DNA of 64,000 nt from a virus (IMGVR_UViG_3300027754_005993:53773-117772); one strand, 5' to 3'; shown: positions 33,586 through 42,542, counted from the stretch's first letter. The notes: generated by a model from the sequence alone, not told the origin. Program-made: numbers and translations.

Positions 33586-34610
33586 AAAATATATTGGTTT
33601 TGGGTGGTGGGGGATTTATTGGTTCTCATCTCGTTAAACGACTTAAAAATGAAGGAAATTATGTAAAGGTATGTGATCTTAAATATCCAGAATATTCTGC
33701 AAGCACAGCAGATGATTTTATGATTGGAGATTTGCGCGATCAAGTGGTGTGCGACAAACTCTTTAATATGCATTATGACGAGGTTTATCAACTCGCTGCT
33801 GATATGGGTGGTGCAGGATATATCTTCACTGGAGAGAATGATGCAAATGTAATGCATAATTCCGCTCTTATCAATTTAAATATTGTTGAGCGTTGTATGC
33901 GTACTGGAGTAGGAAGAGTGTTTTATTCTTCATCTGCTTGCATGTACCCTGCATACAACCAGGAAGATCCAAATAATCCAAAGTGTTCAGAATCTTCCGC
34001 ATACCCTGCTGCACCAGATAGTGAGTATGGATGGGAGAAACTTTTCAGCGAAAGACTTTATCTATCTTATGCTCGCAATCATAAGTTGAATGTAAGGATT
34101 GCAAGATATCATAATATCTTTGGACCAGAAGGCACATGGAAGGGTGGCAAGGAGAAAGCACCAGCGGCACTTTGCCGTAAGGTTATAGAAGCAAAAAATG
34201 GCACGATTGATGTGTGGGGTACTGGAGAACAAACTCGGTCATTCCTATATATCGATGAGTGTGTTGAAGCAACTCTAAGATTGATGCGATCAGATTTTTC
34301 TGGTCCAGTGAATATTGGTTCAGAGGAAATGATAACAATTAATAATCTAGCAAAGATGGTTATTGATATCTCTGGAAAAGATGTTAAGATACACAATGTG
34401 AAAGGACCAGTTGGAGTTATGGGTAGAAATTCTGATAATAAACTCTATAAGGAAAAGATTGGTTGGGAACCATCGCAACCACTTTCTGTTGGTATTGAGA
34501 AAACTTACAAATGGATTGAAACTCAGCATGAGGATTGTTCGTCATTTACTAGCGTTCCAGTTCATGCAAATTCCGCACAACTGGACATGGAAGATAAACA
34601 TAGAAAGTAA
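33582..34610 (+). CDS. GDP-mannose 3,5-epimerase-like SDR
   Basis: This 342-aa extended SDR closely follows the plant GDP-mannose 3',5'-epimerase pattern. It has GGGGFIGS (8-15), VYQLAADMGGAGYI (68-81), SSSACMYP with the putative catalytic Cys120, YGWEK (Tyr149/Lys153), and RYHNIFGPEGTWKGGKEKAP (about 175-194) with catalytic-type lysines. In the known enzyme Cys and Lys perform epimerisation at C3 and C5, giving GDP-L-galactose or GDP-L-gulose. The product would be a GDP-sugar, which fits the GT10 gene at 24939. Specificity was not tested. Confidence 0.82.
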   Translation: MKNILVLGGGGFIGSHLVKRLKNEGNYVKVCDLKYPEYSASTADDFMIGDLRDQVVCDKLFNMHYDEVYQLAADMGGAGYIFTGENDANVMHNSALINLNIVERCMRTGVGRVFYSSSACMYPAYNQEDPNNPKCSESSAYPAAPDSEYGWEKLFSERLYLSYARNHKLNVRIARYHNIFGPEGTWKGGKEKAPAALCRKVIEAKNGTIDVWGTGEQTRSFLYIDECVEATLRLMRSDFSGPVNIGSEEMITINNLAKMVIDISGKDVKIHNVKGPVGVMGRNSDNKLYKEKIGWEPSQPLSVGIEKTYKWIETQHEDCSSFTSVPVHANSAQLDMEDKHRK

Positions 34611-34611
34611 A

Positions 34612-34767
34612 ATGCATTACATCATCGTATATGAAGATGGTAAACCATTCTTGTCAATACCGACATATGAAAAGAATGTTGATGTGGACAAGATAGTCAA
34701 AGACTACAGATTGAATAAAACTGTAGTAATCAAAGTAGAAGAACAAGATAAATTTATAGGATGGTAA
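34612..34767 (+). CDS. 51-aa hypothetical protein
   Basis: A short frame from ATG 34612 to TAA 34767, starting MHYIIVYEDGKPFLSIPTYE and ending EEQDKFIGW. It fits exactly between the GME-like gene (1-nt gap) and the next glycosyltransferase (3-nt gap), which is the main argument that it is real. Alternating hydrophobic residues suggest a small beta-strand domain. No family recognised. Confidence 0.55.
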   Translation: MHYIIVYEDGKPFLSIPTYEKNVDVDKIVKDYRLNKTVVIKVEEQDKFIGW

Positions 34768-34770
34768 ACA

Positions 34771-35637
34771 ATGAAAATTGTATTTTTTAATCATCACCCA
34801 GATGAAATGTATTGGCATATTAAAACTTTTGAAGCACTTGGTCATGATTGTCATGTTGCTACTAGAAAATTAACACTAGAATGTGGAGAGAATTATTGCT
34901 CTTTTGACGAAGAGGGGCATGTTCAAAAAGGTCCAGTATTCTATAAATGGGAACATCTTCACCCAGACATGAACTTGAAATTTACTGACACTATTCATGG
35001 ATTTGATGCTGCTGTTACAATCAGTGGAAAGATTCCATATGTGCTCGCACCAAAAATGAAAGTCTTTGCTTGCGTAGTAGTTAAGTTTGATATTGATAAG
35101 TTTAATGGTGTGGATAATATCATCAAGATCATAGCACATCCAGATGCTAAACAATGGAATGGACATTTTGTTCCAAAGTTTGTTCCGCAATATGGAAAGA
35201 TCGGTCCACAGACTTATATCAGTCAGTTGATGGAGAGATATTATACCATGTATCTTGCAGACTTGATGAAGTTGAAGCAAGAAGGATTCCCAGTCATTGT
35301 TTCTGGTGCAATCGAAGCACCAGATGGAGTTGTTCACGATCTTCGTCTATTGGAACAAACTAGATTTCTAGTTCACGACAAGGCATATGGGATTTCATGT
35401 GGTGCTGTTCTCAAAGCATTGGACTCTGGATGTAAAATTTATATGACAAAGAAAAATAGAATTGAAACTGGTCTTTCTGATATTCCAGATGAATGTTTCA
35501 TATTTAATGATGATATATCAATTAAAGATGCATACGATAAGTATGCTGATTATGATAAATCTCATATTCAAACCTTGTTTAGAAATGTGAGAAATTTAGA
35601 TAATGCTGTCAACCATTTATCCAATTTACTAAAATGA
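34771..35637 (+). CDS. Putative GT-B glycosyltransferase
   Basis: This 288-aa protein opens MKIVFFNHHPDEMYWHIKTF, like GT-B glycosyltransferases of the GT4 group with a shortened N-terminal domain. The C-terminal half has FPVIVSGAIEAPDGVVHDLR and LVHDKAYGISCGAVLKALDS, the second like the donor-site E-x-x-x-G-x-x-x-E region but with Gly/Ala replacing the first Glu. ATG 34771 follows the 51-aa gene by 3 nt, and the end overlaps the next gene by 4 nt. Assignment as a transferase is probable; its substrate is open. Confidence 0.6.
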   Translation: MKIVFFNHHPDEMYWHIKTFEALGHDCHVATRKLTLECGENYCSFDEEGHVQKGPVFYKWEHLHPDMNLKFTDTIHGFDAAVTISGKIPYVLAPKMKVFACVVVKFDIDKFNGVDNIIKIIAHPDAKQWNGHFVPKFVPQYGKIGPQTYISQLMERYYTMYLADLMKLKQEGFPVIVSGAIEAPDGVVHDLRLLEQTRFLVHDKAYGISCGAVLKALDSGCKIYMTKKNRIETGLSDIPDECFIFNDDISIKDAYDKYADYDKSHIQTLFRNVRNLDNAVNHLSNLLK

Positions 35638-36470
35638 TATCGGTATTTGGATCTAGTGGATTTATTGGGTCTAGATTTGTTGATACATTCAAAGACAAAT
35701 GTATCGCTATACCTAGAGAATGTAATACACCACAATCTAATACTGTTCTTTATTTAATAAGCACAGTTGATAATTATAATGTATATACAGATCCATATTT
35801 GGATGTTAATACAAATCTCATAAAACTAATAAATGTTCTTGAACAGTGTAAAAACTTTTCAGAACCATTAACATTTAATTTTATCAGTTCTTGGTTTGTG
35901 TATGGAAAGACTAATGAATTTCCAGCAAAGGAAACTTCAATTTGCAATCCCAGAGGATTTTATTCGATTACTAAATATGCAGCAGAAAGAATGGTTGAAT
36001 CTTATTGTGAAACTTTTAACATCAACTATAAGATAATGCGATTGACCAATATAATTGGTCCTGGTGACAAAAAAGTATCCAATAAGAAGAATGCATTGCA
36101 ATATATGTTCAATCAGTTGAAATCCAATGATCAGGTCAAATTGTATAATAATGGAGAAGTTATTAGAGATTATATGGGTGTTGATGATTGTTGTAATGCT
36201 ATAATGACATGTATTGATAATGCAGATAATAAATCCATAACAAATATTTCCAATTCAGAACCAACAAAGATAAAAGATATAATCAATTATGCTAAAGTTA
36301 AGTTAAATTCTCAAAGTGAAATATTATCAATAGATACACCACAATTTCATAAAACTGTTCAAATTGAGAACATGTATCTTGACAATACCGCTCTTTGTAT
36401 GCTAGGATATACACCAAAAAGCACTGTGTATCAGTGCGTAGATTCTATATTGAAAATAAACAATGATTAA
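35634..36470 (+). CDS. SDR reductase/epimerase paired with the RfbH-type dehydrase
   Basis: This 278-aa SDR has the cofactor motif GSSGFIGS (5-12), catalytic strand FISSWFVYGKTN and YSITK (Tyr/Lys) near 107-116, then RLTNIIGPGDKK and GEVIRDYMGVDDC. Its 8-nt overlap with the 3-dehydrase gene argues for a shared pathway. In 3,6-dideoxyhexose pathways a reductase of this type (for example CDP-abequose or CDP-paratose synthase) acts after the dehydrase/reductase step. That role is inferred from context; the sequence alone says only SDR sugar enzyme. Confidence 0.75.
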   Translation: MISVFGSSGFIGSRFVDTFKDKCIAIPRECNTPQSNTVLYLISTVDNYNVYTDPYLDVNTNLIKLINVLEQCKNFSEPLTFNFISSWFVYGKTNEFPAKETSICNPRGFYSITKYAAERMVESYCETFNINYKIMRLTNIIGPGDKKVSNKKNALQYMFNQLKSNDQVKLYNNGEVIRDYMGVDDCCNAIMTCIDNADNKSITNISNSEPTKIKDIINYAKVKLNSQSEILSIDTPQFHKTVQIENMYLDNTALCMLGYTPKSTVYQCVDSILKINND

Positions 36471-37800
36471 TTTAAACACTGATAATCTTATTAAAGAAAA
36501 GTTATCAAAATTGATAACAGAGATTGTGATTTCATCTAAAAAAGAATGGATTCCAGGTATTGATTGGATTTCATATGCTGGATCTTTTATGGATGAAAAC
36601 GAGTATATTGCTGCCGTCGAATGCCTATTGGATGGTTGGTTTGCTCTCGGTGAAAATGGTATTAAATTTGAAAGACAATTTAAATTTCATATAGGGAAAA
36701 ATTATGGGTTATTGACGAATAGTGGATCTAGTGCAAATTTATTGATGGTTTCTGCGCTTAAATCTAAAAATTTATACAATTTGCCAGTAGGATCAAAAAT
36801 AATAACTCCATGTGCTGGATTTCCAACAACAGTAAATCCAATATTGCAAAATGGTTTTGTTCCTGTTTTTGTGGATATAGAAATTGAGACTCTTAATATT
36901 GATTTGGATCAATTTGAAAAGGCAGCAAAAGATGGAGCAAGTGCAGTAATTTTTGCACATGTTTTAGGTAATCCTCCAAACATGGATCGTGTTATGGAGA
37001 TCGTAGACAAATATAATCTTATTTTACTTGAAGATTGTTGTGATGCTCTTGGTAGTTCTTTTGATGGTAAACTTTTGGGATCGTTTGGTCAATTTGCATC
37101 ATGTTCTTTTTACCCAGCACACCATATTACAATGGGAGAAGGTGGATTTGTTGGATGTAGAACAGAAGAACAAGAAACAGTAATTAGAAGTATTCGTGAT
37201 TGGGGTAGAGGTTGCTATTGCTCTGGTAAAGGTTCTGCTTGCCTGAAGAATGGAATGTGTAAAAAGAGATTCAGCAATTGGTTGCCAGATATGCCAGATG
37301 TAATTTTTGATCACAAATATATTTACGATGAAATTGGTTATAATTTAAAACCACTAGATTTGCAAGCAGCTATTGGTCTAGTTCAGATTAAAAAAATACC
37401 TGAAATTATAAAAATAAGAAAGAATAATTTTAACAGATTATATTCTATATTTTCGAAATATGAAACAATATTTCATTTGCCCAAAGCAACTCAAAATTCA
37501 GATCCTTCATGGTTTGCATTTCCATTGACCGTGAGGGATGGTGTTCAGTTAAATAGATCTGATTTTACTTTATATCTTGAAAATTGTAAAATACAGACTA
37601 GAAATTATTTTGGTGGTAATTTATTACTTCAACCAGCTTATCGTGGATTGTATAGTGGAAACGCAATGATAGATTTTCCAGTTGCAACAAAAATTACAAA
37701 AGATACTTTCTTTTTAGGTACAAGTCCAGTAATTTCAGATCAACAACTTGTCTACATAGAAGAGAAAGTGAATGAATATTTTCAGTCAGTCAAGTTTTAA
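36463..37800 (+). CDS. rfbH: RfbH/E1-type CDP-4-keto-6-deoxyglucose 3-dehydrase
   Basis: This 445-aa PMP-dependent iron-sulfur enzyme is of full family length. The usual PLP-binding lysine is replaced by histidine in SFYPAHHITMGEGG (His220/221), the hallmark of E1/RfbH dehydrases rather than aminotransferases. Cysteines at 193, 251, 253 and 260 match the position of the [2Fe-2S] ligands of that enzyme. The rest follows the DegT fold (GWFALGENGIKFERQF, LTNSGSSANLLMVSAL, LEDCCDALGSSF). It removes the C3 hydroxyl en route to 3,6-dideoxyhexoses. A partner reductase (RfbI/E3) is not seen in the window. Confidence 0.88.
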   Translation: MINLNTDNLIKEKLSKLITEIVISSKKEWIPGIDWISYAGSFMDENEYIAAVECLLDGWFALGENGIKFERQFKFHIGKNYGLLTNSGSSANLLMVSALKSKNLYNLPVGSKIITPCAGFPTTVNPILQNGFVPVFVDIEIETLNIDLDQFEKAAKDGASAVIFAHVLGNPPNMDRVMEIVDKYNLILLEDCCDALGSSFDGKLLGSFGQFASCSFYPAHHITMGEGGFVGCRTEEQETVIRSIRDWGRGCYCSGKGSACLKNGMCKKRFSNWLPDMPDVIFDHKYIYDEIGYNLKPLDLQAAIGLVQIKKIPEIIKIRKNNFNRLYSIFSKYETIFHLPKATQNSDPSWFAFPLTVRDGVQLNRSDFTLYLENCKIQTRNYFGGNLLLQPAYRGLYSGNAMIDFPVATKITKDTFFLGTSPVISDQQLVYIEEKVNEYFQSVKF

Positions 37801-37811
37801 GAGTATTAATT

Positions 37812-39026
37812 ATGAAACCAAAAATTGCACTATCTATGATCGTTAAGAATGAATCTCATATTATTCATGAGTGTTTGAATTCTATTTACAAGTACATTGA
37901 TTACTGGATTGTTTCCGATACTGGATCCACCGATGGAACTCAAGATATCATTAAGAATTTCTTTGCAGAAAAAGGAATTCCTGGTGAGATTCATCAAGAT
38001 GAGTGGAAGAACTTTGGTCACAATAGAACACAGGCACTTCGCCATTGTGATGGTAAGTGTGATTATATCTGGATGATTGATGCGGATGACTGCATAGAAG
38101 GTGATTTTAAATTTCCATTAGAAATGACAGCAGATGGATATGTGATTCGCATGGGTCGCGAAGATTTCTCTTGGTGGAGAACTCAAATTTTCCGAATGGA
38201 TGCCAAGTGGGAATACAAAGGTGTTCTTCACGAATATCCAGCATGTGCTAAAGAACAACCAATGCTTACAAAGATTGAAGGAAAGTATAATCTCAATGCA
38301 CGAACTCTTGGTGCAAGAAATGTTGGAATTACTCCAGTAGAAAAATACAAGAGAGATGCCGATATGCTTGAAATTGCAATGGTGGATGAACCAACCAACA
38401 CTAGGTATCAATTCTATCTTGCACAATCGTATTTTGATTCTCAGCAATGGGAAAAGTCTGAGGCAGCATATAAGAAGCGTGCTGAAATGGGTGGATGGGC
38501 AGAGGAAGTTTATTACGCACTTTATCGTGTTGCTGTTTGTCGCGCAATGTTGGATAGACCGTGGCCTGAGATTCAAGCATCATTCCTTGATGCATATAAT
38601 TATCGTCCAATTCGTTCCGAACCGTTGGTCCATATTTCCCAAGTTCTTCGTCAAAAATATAATCAACCAGCAGCTGCATTTGTGTTTGCACGAATGGCAG
38701 CAGAAATGCCACTACCTCAAGGTGAGATTCTATTTGTTCCTGATGCCATTTATAACTTTGTGGCATTAGATGAACTTGGAGCAACAGCATTTGCTGCTGG
38801 TAGACCAGAACTTGGATTTCTTGCGTGTAAGAAACTTTTGGAAGAAAATAGACTACCAAAGGGCGAAATTGACAGAGTTCAGCAAAATTATAATCAATAT
38901 AAAACAATTCTTGAACAAATAGATCAACAACGAAAACAATACGAAGCACACATACAAAAAACACAACCAGTTCCTGAAATTAAATCCCAAAAATTTAAGG
39001 AACGAAAGAAACAAAAAGTTAAATAA
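37812..39026 (+). CDS. GT2 glycosyltransferase with TPR-like C-terminus
   Basis: This 404-aa protein has an N-terminal GT-A domain of family 2 (LSMIVKNESHIIHECLNSI, SDTGSTDGTQDII near 36-48, and the DxD motif MIDADDC near 89-95). Next come a shortened acceptor region and a helical stretch (about 195-330) with Trp/Tyr/Ala spacing like tetratricopeptide repeats (QWEKSEAAYKKRAEMGGWAEE). The last 50 residues are Gln/Lys-rich. GT2-TPR proteins are frequent in aquatic T4-like phages. It closes the sugar cluster, directly before the fibre genes. Confidence 0.85.
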   Translation: MKPKIALSMIVKNESHIIHECLNSIYKYIDYWIVSDTGSTDGTQDIIKNFFAEKGIPGEIHQDEWKNFGHNRTQALRHCDGKCDYIWMIDADDCIEGDFKFPLEMTADGYVIRMGREDFSWWRTQIFRMDAKWEYKGVLHEYPACAKEQPMLTKIEGKYNLNARTLGARNVGITPVEKYKRDADMLEIAMVDEPTNTRYQFYLAQSYFDSQQWEKSEAAYKKRAEMGGWAEEVYYALYRVAVCRAMLDRPWPEIQASFLDAYNYRPIRSEPLVHISQVLRQKYNQPAAAFVFARMAAEMPLPQGEILFVPDAIYNFVALDELGATAFAAGRPELGFLACKKLLEENRLPKGEIDRVQQNYNQYKTILEQIDQQRKQYEAHIQKTQPVPEIKSQKFKERKKQKVK

Positions 39027-39031
39027 TTTTG

Positions 39032-39039
39032 TATAAATA
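39032..39039 (+). promoter_or_regulatory. Late promoter for the first collagen-like fibre
   Basis: Exact TATAAATA. The predicted start near 39045 leaves about 10 nt before the ATG, with no recognisable SD. Confidence 0.8.
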
Positions 39040-39054
39040 GTGCTATAGTAAACT

Positions 39055-40830
39055 ATGGCATTTCCAATAAATCCAATTTCAGGAACCACACACGGCGTTA
39101 ATAGTCGTGTGTGGTCATATAATGGCATCGCGTGGGATAGACTAGATCTAGGAACTAGCACAGGGGGTTCTGGTGGTATTAGTGGTCCTTATGTAATATC
39201 CATAAACGGATTCATTGGTGGGGTCACGCTCTCAGCGGGGTCTGGTATCACTCTAAGTGGTACTGGTGGAATTATAACAATTTCCACTACTGGTACTGCT
39301 GGTCAAGGAACAATATTCTATTATCAAGCTACTGGTCCAAGTTCTGGTATAACTACTGGCGACAGGTGGATGGATTCCGATACAGGAATTGAATTTGTAT
39401 ACATCAACGATGGCAATTCTCCACAATGGGTTCAACCATTAAATGCTGGAACCGTGGGACCAGCAGGTGCAGCAGGAAATACTGGTAATACTGGAAATAC
39501 TGGTATTCAAGGAAATACTGGTAATACTGGAAATACTGGTTCTCCAGGTATTCAAGGCAACACTGGTAATACTGGAAATACTGGTTCTCCAGGTATTCAA
39601 GGAAATACAGGTAATACTGGTGCTACAGGTATTCAAGGAAATACTGGTAATACTGGTTCTCCAGGTATTCAAGGAAATACAGGTAATACTGGTTCTCCAG
39701 GTATTCAAGGAAATACTGGTAATACAGGAAACAATGGAAACACAGGAAACACAGGTAATACTGGAAACACTGGTAATACTGGTAACAATGGAAACACAGG
39801 TGCTACTGGTTATGGATATACTGCTGCTGGTATTTCTGGTGGGTTCCTTTGGATATCGCCAGTAGATGAATTTGGTATTCGTGGAGCATCATTCTCCATT
39901 GGATATGTTCAAGGTAATACAGGTAATACAGGAAACAATGGAAACACAGGTAATACTGGAAACACTGGTAACAATGGAAACACAGGTGCTACTGGATCTG
40001 GTTATACTGGAATTGGTATATCTGGTGGATTCTTGTGGATATCACCAGTAAATAATTCTGGTAAAGGTGCTTCTTTTAGTATAGGATATGTTCAAGGAAA
40101 TACTGGTAATACAGGAAACAATGGAAACACAGGAAACACAGGTAATACTGGAAACACTGGAAACACAGGTTCAACTGGTGCTACTGGTTATGGATATACT
40201 GCTGCTGGTATTTCTGGTGGGTTCCTTTGGATATCGCCAGTAGATGGATTTGGTATTCGTGGAGCATCATTCTCTATAGGATATGTTCAAGGAAATACTG
40301 GTAATACAGGAAACACTGGTAATACAGGAAATACTGGAAATACAGGAAACACAGGTAATACAGGTGCTACTGGTAACACAGGTTCAACTGGTGCTACTGG
40401 TTATGGATATACTGCCGCTGGTCTTTCTGGTGGATTCTTGTGGATATCACCTATAGATGGATTTGGTATTCGTGGAGCATCATTCTCTATAGGATATGTT
40501 CAAGGTAATACTGGTAATACAGGTGCTACTGGTCAAGCACCAATATTCTATTATCAAGCTACTGCTCCGACTTCTGGTATAACGACTGGCGACAGGTGGA
40601 TGGATTCCGATACAGGAATTGAATTTGTATATATCTACGATGGTAACTCTCCACAATGGGTACAACCATTAAATGCTGCATCTCAAGGTAGTCAATATCT
40701 CTACGAGTTGACTCCCGCTTCCGCTACTGCGACAGGAACAAAAGGAGACATTGTTTACGACACAAACTACATCTATGTCTGCATAGCAACTGACACTTGG
40801 AAGCGGACAGCAATTTCTACTTGGGTGTGA
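39055..40830 (+). CDS. Collagen-like fibre protein I
   Basis: This 591-aa protein is built mainly from Gly-X-Thr triplets (GNTGNTGNTG type, about residues 140-490), which fold as collagen-like triple helices in phage fibres. The triplets are interrupted four times by a module of about 36 residues containing ISGGFLWISPV and GASFSIGYVQG. A block SGITTGDRWMDSDTGIEFVY plus QWVQPLNA occurs both before and after the triplet region, so the ends are duplicates. The C-terminal 50 residues end DTWKRTAISTWV. It is likely part of the tail fibre or a head/tail whisker. Late promoter upstream, no SD. Confidence 0.8.
   Translation: MAFPINPISGTTHGVNSRVWSYNGIAWDRLDLGTSTGGSGGISGPYVISINGFIGGVTLSAGSGITLSGTGGIITISTTGTAGQGTIFYYQATGPSSGITTGDRWMDSDTGIEFVYINDGNSPQWVQPLNAGTVGPAGAAGNTGNTGNTGIQGNTGNTGNTGSPGIQGNTGNTGNTGSPGIQGNTGNTGATGIQGNTGNTGSPGIQGNTGNTGSPGIQGNTGNTGNNGNTGNTGNTGNTGNTGNNGNTGATGYGYTAAGISGGFLWISPVDEFGIRGASFSIGYVQGNTGNTGNNGNTGNTGNTGNNGNTGATGSGYTGIGISGGFLWISPVNNSGKGASFSIGYVQGNTGNTGNNGNTGNTGNTGNTGNTGSTGATGYGYTAAGISGGFLWISPVDGFGIRGASFSIGYVQGNTGNTGNTGNTGNTGNTGNTGNTGATGNTGSTGATGYGYTAAGLSGGFLWISPIDGFGIRGASFSIGYVQGNTGNTGATGQAPIFYYQATAPTSGITTGDRWMDSDTGIEFVYIYDGNSPQWVQPLNAASQGSQYLYELTPASATATGTKGDIVYDTNYIYVCIATDTWKRTAISTWV
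39470..40530 (+). repeat. Collagen-like triplet DNA repeat in fibre I
   Basis: A 9-nt unit encoding Gly-Asn-Thr or Gly-X-Thr, with synonymous alternation (AAT/AAC, ACT/ACA, GGT/GGA), interleaved with four copies of the 36-residue module. It produces long open frames on the other strand that are not genes. Confidence 0.9.
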
Positions 40831-40841
40831 TCGTTATGGAC

Positions 40842-40849
40842 TATAAATA
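40842..40849 (+). promoter_or_regulatory. Late promoter for the gene at 40864
   Basis: Exact TATAAATA just after the fibre I stop. The predicted start near 40855 gives a leader of about 9 nt beginning GGATAA, which leaves at most a partial SD. Confidence 0.75.
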
Positions 40850-40863
40850 TTAAAGGATAATAC

Positions 40864-42012
40864 ATGCCATTAGATTTCCCTCCATCCCCAGCACCGAATT
40901 ATATTTATACCTTTGGCACTTCTTCTTGGAAGTGGACTGGTGATTCGTGGACAGTTTATTCTACTCCACTTTTGGGTAACACTGGTGCTACTGGCAACAC
41001 AGGTGCTACTGGTCCAGTTGGTGATTATGTAATTACATTCAATGGAAGAACTGGTAACATTCAAGGTGTGACATCAATCAATGGTGCTACAGGTACTATA
41101 ATAAATGTGGCATTTACAAATCTAGGAAATACCTTTACTGTCAGACAGGTAATGAATGCTGGTCTTACGACTTCTTCTATAAATGTTGCTGGTGTAGCAT
41201 CATTCAATCCATCAAACAGCGGACAGAATACTTTAGGCGGAACAAGTACCACTCTTGCATCAACTGCCACGACAGTTCAGAATACAGCAGCACTGCTGAC
41301 TATTTCAACCACTTTCTTACCAGGAAACAATGCTACGCTCAGACTACAGGGATCTGATGGAAGTGGTGAAACTTCATATACTAATGATATTAAACCCCAG
41401 ACTACACAGACTGGAAATTTAACACATACTCTGCCAGCGACTACAGGAACATTACTGAATGATAAATTACAGTATGTTGCTTCAATAAATGGAAGAACGG
41501 GTGACATTCAAGGTGTGACATCAATCAATGGTGCTACAGGTACTATAATAAATGTGGCATTTACAAATCTTGGAAATACCTTTAGTGTTTGTCAAGTATT
41601 CAATGCTGGCATAACCGCCTCTGGTGGAATGACATTATTTGGATCATTAAATTCTTATAGTGGAATTTCTGCTTCTGGCATCACATCAGATTCTGGGTAT
41701 AAAATAACAGCTGGTGCAATCAATGCCCAAACAGTAAGTTATACTATGCTAGGATCAGACAACGGCAAAATCATAACCATGAATCCTGCTTCTACAGGAA
41801 TCACACTTACTGTTCCTACTGGATTGCCCATCGGTCACACAACAACAATTATTCGTCTTAGCTCTACTCTAAATGTTGGAATAAGTGCCGCTAGTGGTGT
41901 GACAATCAATAGTTTCCAGAATCAGAAAAATATTGCTGGTCAACATGCTGCTGTAAGTTTGATTTCTTATACCACCGATACATTCAATCTTGCAGGAGGA
42001 CTGACAGGATGA
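40864..42012 (+). CDS. Modular fibre protein with an internal duplication
   Basis: This 382-aa protein starts MPLDFPPSPAPNYIYTFGTS and WKWTGDSWTV, the same style of N-terminus as the protein at 46297 (MPLDFPSNP...WKWNGSAW), so both may attach to the virion the same way. A short Gly-x-Thr stretch follows. A 34-residue segment with NGRTGNIQGVTSINGATGTI is present twice (DNA 41041-41142 and 41488-41589). The C-terminal part is Ser/Thr/Gly-rich beta structure. It overlaps the next gene by 4 nt. Probably a fibre or decoration subunit. Confidence 0.7.
   Translation: MPLDFPPSPAPNYIYTFGTSSWKWTGDSWTVYSTPLLGNTGATGNTGATGPVGDYVITFNGRTGNIQGVTSINGATGTIINVAFTNLGNTFTVRQVMNAGLTTSSINVAGVASFNPSNSGQNTLGGTSTTLASTATTVQNTAALLTISTTFLPGNNATLRLQGSDGSGETSYTNDIKPQTTQTGNLTHTLPATTGTLLNDKLQYVASINGRTGDIQGVTSINGATGTIINVAFTNLGNTFSVCQVFNAGITASGGMTLFGSLNSYSGISASGITSDSGYKITAGAINAQTVSYTMLGSDNGKIITMNPASTGITLTVPTGLPIGHTTTIIRLSSTLNVGISAASGVTINSFQNQKNIAGQHAAVSLISYTTDTFNLAGGLTG
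41041..41142 (+). repeat. Fibre segment duplication, copy 1
   Basis: About 100 nt, nearly identical to 41488-41589 in the same gene and frame. Confidence 0.85.
41488..41589 (+). repeat. Fibre segment duplication, copy 2
   Basis: Second copy of 41041-41142, 447 nt (149 codons) downstream, keeping the reading frame. Confidence 0.85.
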
Positions 42013-42524
42013 TACTTCCTAATTGTCGTCCTGCATATTTAACACCAATACAGATCAAAGGATCCAATACTCCAGCAGCAGTGAATTGGACCAATATAAG
42101 ATTTACCGCGTCTTCGGGAACACATCAATTCACAGAACAGCAAATAACAGGAATTTCAACTCCTATAGTTTTAAGTGTGAATGGAGCATGGGGATCCAAT
42201 AGTACATTATATTATCGTGTTGCTCCAACTACAACGCCATTGCCAAACCCTTTACTCAATAAAGATGTATTTGTAGGAGTAACAGCATTTGATTACGCTG
42301 TAGGATTTGGATCATCCTCACAAGGATTCACTGCATGTCTTCCATTCAATAGTACTGGAAGCACTTTTGCAGTGAATAATAATGATTTTGTTGCATTTAT
42401 ATGCTGGGGTGCTGATCAGGCGCCTGGTCCATCAGTTATATTCCCAACATGGACAGTTACAGTCAATAACGAATCTGCTGGTGCAGCTACTTTGGATACT
42501 TTTGACGCAATAACAAATCCATAA
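42009..42524 (+). CDS. Hypothetical fibre-cluster protein
   Basis: This 171-aa protein, coupled to the preceding gene by a 4-nt overlap, has Ser/Thr/Asn-rich alternating strands (VLSVNGAWGSNSTLYYRVAP, VFVGVTAFDYAVGFGSSSQG) like a beta-sandwich adhesin or decoration domain. No signal peptide or enzyme motif is seen. Its position between fibre genes makes a virion role likely. Confidence 0.6.
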   Translation: MILPNCRPAYLTPIQIKGSNTPAAVNWTNIRFTASSGTHQFTEQQITGISTPIVLSVNGAWGSNSTLYYRVAPTTTPLPNPLLNKDVFVGVTAFDYAVGFGSSSQGFTACLPFNSTGSTFAVNNNDFVAFICWGADQAPGPSVIFPTWTVTVNNESAGAATLDTFDAITNP

Positions 42525-42527
42525 ATA
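42520..42527 (+). promoter_or_regulatory. Late promoter for the gene at 42543
   Basis: CATAAATA. The predicted start near 42533 lies within CGGAGAAA, so the SD would be partly retained (GAGAA). Confidence 0.65.
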
Positions 42528-42542
42528 TAACGGAGAAATTAT

